A stretch of DNA of 5,669 bases from an uncultured Mollicutes bacterium (GTDB lineage Bacteria; Bacillota_I; Bacilli_A; RFN20; CAG-826). The translations under genes were made by a program, and so were the position numbers. Numbering within the stretch: position 1 is the first letter of the stretch; each line of letters starts with the position of its first letter. Positions 1 through 5,669 of the stretch are shown here, piece after piece. The stretch spans positions 1 through 5,669 of the forward strand of contig CAMESA010000066.1 in the NCBI GenBank assembly GCA_945935945.1, in the 5' to 3' direction. The notes beneath the pieces were generated by a model. That model did not search any database and was not told the DNA's origin. It saw only the letters and a program-made list of their open reading frames with translations.

Positions 1-902
1 GCGTAGTTTTCGCTAACATCTCCTGGTCTGCGATCTTCAATCACATAAGGGATTGTTACTCCAGTTGCTTTTTCAAAAGCATTAATAATCTCTAAAACAC
101 TTGTTCCTTTACCAGTTCCAAGATTATAAATTACTTTGCCAGGCTTTGTTTCAAGTTTTTTAAGAGCTAAAACATGTCCATAAGCTAAATCACAAACGTG
201 AATATAGTCTCTTACACCTGTTCCATCAACTGTTGGATAGTCATTTCCATAAACATGGAGGCATTTTAATTCACCAGTTGCAACTTTATTTACGTAAGGA
301 AGTAAATTATTTGGAATTCCATTTGGATCTTCTCCTAAAAGAGTAGATTCATGAGCACCAATTGGATTGAAATAACGTAAAATCGCTATATTCCAATCTT
401 TATGAACATTGCACATATCTTTTAAAATACGTTCAATCATAACTTTTGTTTCGCCATATGGGCTTGTTGCATCTTGAACTGGATCATCTTCTGTTAATGG
501 GACATGTTCTGGAACGCCATAAACAGTTGCGCTTGATGAGAAAACTAAATTTTTTACACCATATTTTTCCATTAACTCAAGAAGAGTGAATGTAGAATCT
601 AGATTATTTCTATAATACATTAATGGTTTAAGACAGCTTTCGCCAACTGCTTTATACCCTGCAAAATGAATAATTCCATCGATATTTTCTTTTTTGAACA
701 CTTCTTCCATTGATTCTTTGTCTAAACAATCAATTTTATAAAATGGGATTTTTACATTTAAAATACTTTCTAATCTTTGAAGAACTTCTTCTTTTGAATT
801 ATATAAATTATCAACTATAACGACGTCGAAGCCGTTTTCGACAAGACTTACGACTGTGTGTGATCCGATAAAACCTAAACCGCCAGTAACTAAAACTTTC
901 AT
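1..902 (-). CDS. galE: UDP-glucose 4-epimerase GalE (C-terminus cut by window edge)
   Basis: GalE interconverts UDP-glucose and UDP-galactose in the cytoplasm with bound NAD, supplying galactose donors for glycans. My minus-strand translation gives 300 full codons; about 30 C-terminal residues lie beyond the left edge. Visible short-chain dehydrogenase features: the NAD-binding glycine motif TGGLGFIG at residues 6-13, HFAGYKAVGES at 79-89, SSSATVYG at 122-129 with the catalytic serine at 124, and the YxxxK pair Y149 and K153 in SPYGETK. These match E. coli GalE numbering exactly. RYFNPIGAH (176-184) and RRPGD (291-295) are also family hallmarks. The start is ATG at 902-900, preceded by AAGGAG (912-907) with a four-base gap to the start. 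A candidate promoter lies directly upstream, so it may be expressed separately from the polymerase gene. It is visibly richer in GC than its neighbours. Residue 299, aligned with the E. coli Tyr299 gate, is Asn. Identity is very secure; specificity for acetylated sugars is open. Confidence 0.96.
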   Translation of the reverse strand, partial: MKVLVTGGLGFIGSHTVVSLVENGFDVVIVDNLYNSKEEVLQRLESILNVKIPFYKIDCLDKESMEEVFKKENIDGIIHFAGYKAVGESCLKPLMYYRNNLDSTFTLLELMEKYGVKNLVFSSSATVYGVPEHVPLTEDDPVQDATSPYGETKVMIERILKDMCNVHKDWNIAILRYFNPIGAHESTLLGEDPNGIPNNLLPYVNKVATGELKCLHVYGNDYPTVDGTGVRDYIHVCDLAYGHVLALKKLETKPGKVIYNLGTGKGTSVLEIINAFEKATGVTIPYVIEDRRPGDVSENY

Positions 903-922
903 AATTCTCCTTTTTATTGAAT

Positions 923-951
923 ATTCTATTTCTTTTGTCTTTTTTTAACAA
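923..951 (-). promoter_or_regulatory. Candidate sigma-A promoter for galE
   Basis: On the minus strand TTGTTA (951-946, 4 of 6 to consensus) is followed by a 17-bp spacer and TAGAAT (928-923, 5 of 6). Transcription would start near 916 and give a leader of about 14 bases carrying the AAGGAG site of galE. No GC-rich hairpin separates the upstream gene, so galE may also receive readthrough. The whole gap is AT-rich, which raises the chance of a fortuitous match. Confidence 0.5.
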
Positions 952-977
952 CCTAATATTAAAAAATTTATTTAAAA

Positions 978-2867
978 TTATTTCTTATCGATCAGTTTTA
1001 TTAACTCATCAGCACAAATATAAAAAGATCTTGTTCCTTTTATATAATGCCCACCATTAAAATTCCTTAGTTCACTTGATGAATGAGAATTTAAAAAAGT
1101 TTTATATTTTAATCCATATAAAATATAAACATTCATTTCATAAATCTTATATTTCTTGGCAACTGATTCAAAATATTCTTCGCAATGTTTTAAATATTCA
1201 ATTTGTGTAGCATATTTTTCCTTCTCGAACATAAAATATTCGTTATGAATATGGATAACATGTTTAACTTGAGGATGAGTATTTAAATTTTGTACAGATT
1301 GAGTAATGATTGGTTTTCTCAAACTACTTGAGGAAGTGGTACCTTGCAAATAAAAATCATCTTGATTTTGAACAATAATTTCAGAGATTTTATCTGGTTT
1401 TACCTTTTTAACCTCTTCTTCATATACAGGAATTTCTGGTTTATGTTTTATAACTGGATGGAATTCTAATTGATAACCAAGTTTCCGTTCTTCATACATC
1501 ATTTCTGGAAATACAAAAAACATCAATGCGTAGAAACCACCACAGAAATTAGGTAATCCTGGAACAAATGATTCACTAAAACTATATAAACTATGAGAAA
1601 CAAGCATCGTCCAAATTACACCTTGAAGTAACAATCTGCTATGTCTCATTTTGTAACACTTAACTATTGTTGCAATAATTAAGCATGAATTAAAGAAGAA
1701 ATAGAAAATTCCGCCTGTCATTAAAGTTTCTACAAATGTATTGTGAAAATAATAAATAAAACCATAACTTCTTGTAACAAAATATTGATTTCCAAAACCA
1801 AGGCCAAAAATATAATCAAAAATCGTTGCATTTTTTAGAATATTTGAAACCATTATAATACGATCTGAAAATAATTCATTAAGAACAAAAACAACAAAAT
1901 CAAGAGAATTATATGTTTTTTCACCTACTGTAAAACTAAACCAATTAAAAACAAACATATCTGCTAAAATAAAAAATATAGCGGTAAATAACAAAGCTGT
2001 ATAGATTCCAAATCTAATTTTTGATTTTTTGAAACTTACAACATAGCAAACAAAAATATATAAACCATAAATAACTAAAGTTGAATAAATTGCCGCTCGA
2101 CAACAACTAAAATATATAAAAGGAACGAAAAATAAACTCAAATAAGCATATCTTCTTTTATTTATAATTGCGGAAATCATCAACAAAGAAAGGACGCCAC
2201 AATACAAAACGTGTCCATATACATTTCCAACGTCAAAAAACGAATGTGGAAAATTAGTATAATCTTTATCAAAGATTATTGGTTGCCCAATAATATGTTC
2301 ATAAGAATCAAATTCAACTATTAATGAATAAATAATTGAACTCACACCAATCAAAACAATAATACTTAAGAAAAGGATTAAAATCTTTTTATAACCAACG
2401 ATTGGTCTATACAAATAAATAAAAGAAACAAACATTACAAACGCTAAAAAGATCGCAATACATGCGTGAATTCTTTCTAAAAGTCCAGGAGCCTCAAAAT
2501 CTGGTGGTTGATTCAAAAGATAATCAGGGTTTAACAAATGATTGATATCTTTTATACTCGTAATGCAAATTAAATAGATTGTTAAAACGAAGTCAATAGC
2601 AATTAAAAACTTATAAATCTTAGCTCTTTTCAACTCTAGTCCGCCTTGAATAGCCAGATAATAAGGGACACAATATGATAACGATACTAAAAATGGCCAT
2701 CCAAAAATAAACAATGGGTCCATTCCAAAGCCAAAATTACCATATGAAGTAAAATCACCAATATTGACTGTTAAATTTTCACCATAAAATAAAGTTAAAA
2801 AAAGAGGTATTAATAAAGATATAAAATACAAATATTTATTAAAAATAAGTTTTCTATCTCGTCCCAT
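978..2867 (-). CDS. Wzy/O-antigen ligase family polysaccharide polymerase-like membrane protein with C-terminal extension
   Basis: Proteins of this family act on lipid-linked glycans at the outer face of the membrane, polymerising repeat units (Wzy) or transferring chains to an acceptor. The 629-residue product has about 12 hydrophobic segments, near 11-28, 49-72, 84-104, 132-153, 158-184, 217-235, 239-260, 262-278, 287-308, 379-402, 412-428 and 438-455. Wzy_C-like landmarks are SCCRAA (254-259), SDR (334-336) beginning the large loop, GLGFGN (355-360), and HNTFVETLMTGG (375-386). Residues 456-629 are hydrophilic: a charged, Ser/Thr-rich linker to about 535, then a compact-looking 95-residue domain. 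Most family members end soon after the last membrane segment. The ATG at 2867 is the only reasonable start because an in-frame TAA lies 10 bases upstream and the next Met is residue 50, but no Shine-Dalgarno sequence precedes it. It follows the phosphotransferase gene by 145 bp. Polymerase, ligase and protein O-glycosylase cannot be told apart from sequence. Confidence 0.85.
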   Translation of the reverse strand: MGRDRKLIFNKYLYFISLLIPLFLTLFYGENLTVNIGDFTSYGNFGFGMDPLFIFGWPFLVSLSYCVPYYLAIQGGLELKRAKIYKFLIAIDFVLTIYLICITSIKDINHLLNPDYLLNQPPDFEAPGLLERIHACIAIFLAFVMFVSFIYLYRPIVGYKKILILFLSIIVLIGVSSIIYSLIVEFDSYEHIIGQPIIFDKDYTNFPHSFFDVGNVYGHVLYCGVLSLLMISAIINKRRYAYLSLFFVPFIYFSCCRAAIYSTLVIYGLYIFVCYVVSFKKSKIRFGIYTALLFTAIFFILADMFVFNWFSFTVGEKTYNSLDFVVFVLNELFSDRIIMVSNILKNATIFDYIFGLGFGNQYFVTRSYGFIYYFHNTFVETLMTGGIFYFFFNSCLIIATIVKCYKMRHSRLLLQGVIWTMLVSHSLYSFSESFVPGLPNFCGGFYALMFFVFPEMMYEERKLGYQLEFHPVIKHKPEIPVYEEEVKKVKPDKISEIIVQNQDDFYLQGTTSSSSLRKPIITQSVQNLNTHPQVKHVIHIHNEYFMFEKEKYATQIEYLKHCEEYFESVAKKYKIYEMNVYILYGLKYKTFLNSHSSSELRNFNGGHYIKGTRSFYICADELIKLIDKK

Positions 2868-2899
2868 GATGCAATTTTATAAATTTTTATTCATCATGG
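2864..2899 (-). repeat. Inverted repeat enclosing the start codon of the Wzy-like gene
   Basis: Perfect 8-base arms, CCATGATG (2899-2892) and CATCATGG (2871-2864) on the minus strand, are separated by 20 bases. The match extends by three A-T pairs if one G is bulged. The downstream arm contains the ATG at 2867-2865. The upstream arm contains an ATG in the same frame that would encode a six-residue peptide ending in TAA. It could be an operator, a start-sequestering hairpin, or chance. Confidence 0.55.
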
Positions 2900-3012
2900 C
2901 AAACTATATCAATTGATTTGGGGCATAAAAAGCTATTTTTAATAAAAAATAAAATAAAAAAGCAACAGATGTATATTACCAATTATGCTAATTAGAAGTT
3001 ATCGACAGATAG
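2868..3012. other. AT-rich spacer between phosphotransferase and Wzy-like genes
   Basis: This gap holds the possible promoter and inverted repeat described separately. It also has a T-rich run on the minus strand (about 2941-2960) and a weak AT hairpin, CTAATTA-GCA-TAATTGG, near 2980-2996. That hairpin is about 20 bases from the T run and has little GC, so it is not a convincing terminator. Readthrough from the upstream gene is likely. Confidence 0.5.
2884..2912 (-). promoter_or_regulatory. Possible promoter for the Wzy-like gene
   Basis: TTGATA (2912-2907, 5 of 6) is followed by a 17-bp spacer and TAAAAA (2889-2884, 4 of 6). The predicted start near 2877 would leave a leader of only about 10 bases without a ribosome binding site. 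An alternative -10, TATAAA at 2881-2876, sits 8 bases before the ATG, the geometry of a leaderless transcript, but has no good -35. The upstream arm of the inverted repeat falls within the spacer. AT-richness makes this a weak call. Confidence 0.3.
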
Positions 3013-4578
3013 TTATTTTTTTATATTTGCAAATAGCTTTTTTCTTTCTTTAACAGGCTCAAAAAGACCAGTTTCTTTATTAAAATTTCTTTTATGATTT
3101 ACAACTCTTACATATGTCTTATGAACATTGTACTCTTTACCATTTTCAGTTAAAAAATGAGTAAAATTGTCATTTTCTTCATCTATACCATCAGCCATTT
3201 CTTTTTTAAATACAGTAATAACCGTTTGAAAAAGTATTGTAATATCGTATGCAAGCGAATAGTGTGAAATATAATAAAGATCATATTTTAGTTTCTCTTT
3301 ATAGTCTGCGCCTGGTGAAGTTGTAACTTGTTGTAAACCAGTAATTCCAGCAAGTACATTAAATCTATATTTATATACCGGATCGCTTTGAAGTAAAGGA
3401 TCAACATCGCCATGCATTAAAGCACGTGGTCCAACAAATGACATCTCACCTCTTAAAACATTCAAAACTTGTGGAATTTCATCAATTCTACATGCTCGAA
3501 TAACTTTTCCGACCTTTGTAATTCTTTTGTCACCCTTTAATGCGGCTTTATTTGGGTCAGCATCAATATACATACTTCTAAATTTAAAAATTTTGAATTC
3601 TTTTAAATTTTTTGTATATCTAACTTGACGATAAAAAACAGGTCCTTTTGAATCAAGTTTAATTAAAATTGGAACGATAATAAAAATTGGTAATGTAAAA
3701 ATTAACAAAACAATTGAGCAAAGAACATCGAATATTCTTTTCATCAACATTTCGATTTTATCAATAGTGAATGGTTTTTGTTCGCCACAAAGAAGACCAG
3801 CCTGGACCTTAGTTGAAACTGATTGAGAAATTATATCATAATATGTATTTGTCAAATATACGTCTTTATTTAAACATGAATTAAAATACAAAAGAAATTT
3901 TTCTTTATTTTCATATGAAAGCGTATCAAGAAGGATGATTTGATTAACCCTACAAAACTTTGAATAAATTTTCTCATCAATTTTTCCATCAATTTCATAG
4001 AAAACATATCTAATTTTTGTTCTCTTTTTATTTGCTTTTATAATTTTTCGTGCAACATTCTCTGCATCATCTTTAGGACCGAGTATTAAAATCACTTTTT
4101 GGTTAAAAATATTAATCAATTGGACTATTAAAACGCCTAAACTAGAAAAAACAGAGAAAAAAGTTGCTCCACAAATAGCAGATTTAACCCATGCGCCTTT
4201 AATTGTGAAAGCTGAACAGCATAAAAAGACACCAAAACTGAGAACGATATTAATAACAATATTTTGAGGAACACCCTTGTAAAATGAAAAACTTTTTGTC
4301 GCAAAAAGGACAGTTAATAAAGCTAAAAAATCCAAAACTGAAATCAATATAAAAACGAAAAGATTGTATGAATCAGTAAAATTATTAACTATTTGAATAA
4401 CAGAATTATCAAAAGTTGACATAATTAAAAAACCAACAGGAAAAGAAATTACAGCCAAAAAAATTACAATGATTTTTTCGACAATTAAGAGTCTCCTTCT
4501 TAAAGATCTACAATCATTGATATATTGGTCATCGTCATAAACTTCGTTGTTAAACTTATTTTCGTCAATTATTTCCAT
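3013..4578 (-). CDS. Polyprenyl-phosphate glycosyl-1-phosphate transferase (WbaP/EPS-type initiating enzyme)
   Basis: Enzymes of this family move a sugar-1-phosphate from a UDP-sugar to undecaprenyl phosphate on the inner membrane face, the first step of capsule, exopolysaccharide or O-antigen synthesis. The 521-residue protein has the large-family layout: an acidic N-terminus, four membrane segments (about 32-55, 71-93, 107-125, 135-157), a Rossmann-like cytosolic domain starting at VILILGP (162-168), a membrane or re-entrant helix at 281-307, then the Bac_transf catalytic domain. Key motifs are KRIFDV (280-285), KFRSM (332-336), RITKVGKVIR (352-361), RIDEIPQ (364-370) with the Asp366-Glu367 catalytic dyad, NVLRGEMSFVGPR (373-385) and GITGLQQV (411-418). 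After about residue 460 a 60-residue hydrophilic, basic tail extends past the usual end. The ATG is supported by AAAGGGG (4590-4584), five bases away. The N-domain gives no substrate; galactose-1-phosphate is a guess from the nearby galE. It is probably the first gene of the polysaccharide unit. Confidence 0.93.
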   Translation of the reverse strand: MEIIDENKFNNEVYDDDQYINDCRSLRRRLLIVEKIIVIFLAVISFPVGFLIMSTFDNSVIQIVNNFTDSYNLFVFILISVLDFLALLTVLFATKSFSFYKGVPQNIVINIVLSFGVFLCCSAFTIKGAWVKSAICGATFFSVFSSLGVLIVQLINIFNQKVILILGPKDDAENVARKIIKANKKRTKIRYVFYEIDGKIDEKIYSKFCRVNQIILLDTLSYENKEKFLLYFNSCLNKDVYLTNTYYDIISQSVSTKVQAGLLCGEQKPFTIDKIEMLMKRIFDVLCSIVLLIFTLPIFIIVPILIKLDSKGPVFYRQVRYTKNLKEFKIFKFRSMYIDADPNKAALKGDKRITKVGKVIRACRIDEIPQVLNVLRGEMSFVGPRALMHGDVDPLLQSDPVYKYRFNVLAGITGLQQVTTSPGADYKEKLKYDLYYISHYSLAYDITILFQTVITVFKKEMADGIDEENDNFTHFLTENGKEYNVHKTYVRVVNHKRNFNKETGLFEPVKERKKLFANIKK

Positions 4579-4599
4579 AATTACCCCTTTGTGTGAAAT

Positions 4600-4628
4600 A
4601 TCTTATAAATTGATTTTTAAGGTGTCAA
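4600..4628 (-). promoter_or_regulatory. Candidate sigma-A promoter of the polysaccharide operon
   Basis: A perfect -35 box TTGACA (4628-4623) is followed by a 17-bp spacer and TAAGAT (4605-4600, 4 of 6). Transcription would start near 4593, giving a short leader of about 15 bases with the AAAGGGG site. The -35 box overlaps one arm of a 6-bp inverted repeat, AATTGA at 4630-4625 and TCAATT at 4613-4608 on the minus strand, which could be an operator half-site pair. Confidence 0.6.
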
Positions 4629-4670
4629 TTCATTTTTATAAGTTATTTGTAGTTTAAAGAAATGAAACGC

Positions 4671-4699
4671 ATTATAGTTTGATTAACAACACATTTTAA
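4671..4699 (-). promoter_or_regulatory. Second, upstream candidate promoter
   Basis: A perfect -10 box TATAAT (4676-4671) has TTAAAA (4699-4694, 4 of 6) 17 bp upstream. Transcription would start near 4664 and leave a leader of about 85 bases that runs through the downstream promoter. The AT-rich setting makes chance matches common. Confidence 0.35.
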
Positions 4700-4703
4700 T
4701 TTT

Positions 4704-4722
4704 TATTAATGTGGAATTAATA
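4704..4722. repeat. 19-bp AT-rich palindrome
   Basis: TATTAAT and ATTAATA are perfect 7-base inverted arms around a GTGGA centre on the plus strand. It lies about midway in the gap between the ATPase and phosphotransferase genes, just upstream of the second candidate promoter. It could be a regulator site. As an RNA hairpin it would be all A-U and weak, so I do not call it a terminator. Confidence 0.45.
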
Positions 4723-4856
4723 TAAAAAACAGAAAAGTTAAATAACATTTTTCTTGATTTATTTAAAATAGTAGAGTTTTGCAGGGTTTTTGAGATATTT
4801 AATAGCTATATAGGCATATTAATAAGTCAGCTTTCATAAACTAACGAACTTTCCTA

Positions 4857-5669
4857 TTATGCTAAATGCACACCTTCGTTTTCATCAAGGAAATTTTCAA
4901 AAATATATTTTGATAGCTTAATTTTGTTTTGAGTAGATATGGAGTTATCTACATGATAAAAACGCGTCGTTCCAAAGTGATTTAGTTTTCCAACGTAAAT
5001 ATCTAAATCCATACATTGATCGATTAAATATGCATTTTGAGTTGTAAATAAAATATTTGAATTTTTATTTAGCAAAACAATAGAAGAGAATAATTTTTCT
5101 ATTAAAGGATAGGATATCCCGCAATCAATATTTTCAATCATTATGATTTTATTTTTATAAAGTGAACCACAAGCAATTTGTGTAAGAGTGTAAAGTGTTT
5201 TCTTCATTGAAAAAGACAGATCAAAAAAGGATAAAGGCTCTTCAAGACCTTCTAGTTTGAATACATCAATGTAAATTGTGTCTTCTTCATATATTGAATT
5301 AATTATTTTTCCACCAAACTGTGGAATTTTTAAAGAATTAAAATTAGCCATTTGTACAAAATTAAAAATGTTAGTAAAACAGTTTATGACATCTAAATAT
5401 ATTTTGCTCTCTTTTTCTTTTAATAAATATAAACATCTAGCAGTATCATCCTCGTTTTTTGGATATAATTCATTATTTAAAGTAGCAATGCCTACACTAT
5501 TAAAAGCAAATGAATCAAAAGAATATTCACTATTAGCAGAGAAAGTAAATAAAGAAGTTAGTAATTCTTGGTGTATAAAATCATTTTTTGATTTTAATTC
5601 CACGATTGCAGCATCAAAATCGCCTAAATTAAAATCATTTCTTAATTTATTTAAAGAAACATAAGTACC
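4857..5669 (-). CDS. C-terminal part of an AAA/OLD-like (ABC-fold) ATPase with degenerate motifs; 5' end beyond window
   Basis: The frame stays open to the right edge, giving 270 visible residues. A GTG at 5603 could be read as a start, but it has no ribosome binding site and the coding frame continues through 22 more codons, so the true start and the Walker A loop are probably outside the window. In visible numbering, DLSFSMKK (150-157) occupies the ABC signature position, IIMIENID (175-182) the Walker B position and LFTTQNAYLID (207-217) the switch position. This order and spacing is that of AAA_15/AAA_21 ATPases, usually LSxGT, DEID and TTHN. Here the signature Gly is Ser, the Asp-Glu pair is Glu-Asn, and the switch His is Gln, so hydrolysis may be lost or altered. 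Relatives occur in phage defence, toxin-antitoxin-like and DNA-repair systems, but no partner gene is visible. Position beside the polysaccharide genes seems incidental. The fold call is moderate; the role is unknown. Confidence 0.6.
   Translation of the reverse strand, partial: GTYVSLNKLRNDFNLGDFDAAIVELKSKNDFIHQELLTSLFTFSANSEYSFDSFAFNSVGIATLNNELYPKNEDDTARCLYLLKEKESKIYLDVINCFTNIFNFVQMANFNSLKIPQFGGKIINSIYEEDTIYIDVFKLEGLEEPLSFFDLSFSMKKTLYTLTQIACGSLYKNKIIMIENIDCGISYPLIEKLFSSIVLLNKNSNILFTTQNAYLIDQCMDLDIYVGKLNHFGTTRFYHVDNSISTQNKIKLSKYIFENFLDENEGVHLA

Larger units (their letters stand above)
4579..4856. other. 278-bp gap between ATPase and polysaccharide genes
   Basis: No credible gene or RNA is seen on either strand. 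The stretch holds the two candidate promoters, the 19-bp palindrome and, at 4771-4790, two tandem 10-base units (GTAGAGTTTT and GCAGGGTTTT, 8 of 10 identical). No GC-rich stem with a following T run marks the end of the ATPase transcript. The gap size and the promoters suggest a transcription-unit boundary here. Confidence 0.55.

Noticed and set aside
2930..3000. Possible intrinsic terminator after the phosphotransferase gene
   Set aside because: The T-rich run is present on the minus strand, but no stable stem abuts it. The only hairpin is nearly all A-T and about 20 bases away.
2962..3017. Approximate direct repeat (CAACAGAT and CGACAGAT) near the end of the phosphotransferase gene
   Set aside because: Only 11 of 15 positions match, and one copy overlaps the stop codon region. 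This is expected by chance in such AT-rich DNA.
4802..4820. CTATATAG palindrome with AATA/TATT flanks as an operator
   Set aside because: The arms are short, uneven and made of A-T steps. The chance frequency here is high and it is far from any start codon.
4801..4836. A 12-codon ATG frame on the minus strand just downstream of the ATPase gene
   Set aside because: It is very short, the only purine-rich stretch is about 14 bases away, and nothing supports translation.
978..5603. Alternative genetic code (TGA read as tryptophan) as in mycoplasmas
   Set aside because: Tryptophans are encoded by TGG in the genes checked, and no in-frame TGA is needed to complete any protein.
5278..5664. A 128-codon open frame on the plus strand
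   Set aside because: It lies entirely opposite the ATPase gene, has no ribosome binding site worth noting, and its translation is low-complexity with no recognisable motif. The minus-strand frame has a clear ATPase motif order, so this is a shadow.
1..5669. CRISPR array, insertion sequence, tRNA or rRNA
   Set aside because: No regularly spaced repeats, transposase motifs, terminal inverted repeats or structured GC-rich RNA segments were seen on either strand.

Overview
The window is about 5.7 kb of AT-rich DNA (roughly 30% GC by eye, with galE noticeably richer). All four supported genes lie on the minus strand. Stops are TAA and tryptophan is encoded by TGG, so the standard bacterial code fits. 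AT-rich composition, two clear purine-rich ribosome binding sites and the gene types suggest a low-GC Bacillota or Bacilli relative, possibly an uncultured gut lineage. The sequence alone cannot name the organism.

In the direction of transcription (right to left): (1) 4857-5669 is the 3' part of a gene for an AAA/OLD-like ABC-fold ATPase. It runs off the right edge and has degenerate Walker B, signature and switch motifs. (2) 4579-4856 is a 278-bp gap without a gene. It holds two candidate promoters, a 19-bp AT-rich palindrome and a 10-bp imperfect tandem repeat. (3) 3013-4578 encodes a WbaP/EPS-type polyprenyl-phosphate glycosyl-1-phosphate transferase, which starts a surface polysaccharide on undecaprenyl phosphate. 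(4) 2868-3012 is an AT-rich spacer with an inverted repeat whose one arm contains the start codon of the next gene. (5) 978-2867 encodes a Wzy/O-antigen-ligase-family membrane protein with an unusual soluble C-terminal extension of about 170 residues. (6) 903-977 is a short spacer with a good candidate promoter. (7) 1-902 is galE, encoding UDP-glucose 4-epimerase, cut at its C-terminus by the left edge.

Genes 3, 4 and 7 form a plausible capsule, exopolysaccharide or cell-wall polysaccharide set. GalE supplies UDP-galactose (perhaps also UDP-GalNAc), the phosphotransferase loads the first sugar-phosphate onto the lipid carrier, and the Wzy-like protein polymerises or transfers the finished lipid-linked glycan outside the membrane. 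No ordinary glycosyltransferase, flippase or chain-length regulator is in the window, so these must be elsewhere. The ATPase gene is separated by the large gap and shows no functional link to the polysaccharide genes.

No RNA gene, CRISPR array, insertion sequence or convincing intrinsic terminator was found. The points most worth a second look are the fused C-terminal domain of the Wzy-like protein, the inverted repeat over its start codon combined with the lack of a ribosome binding site, the degenerate ATPase, and an asparagine at the GalE substrate-gating position.
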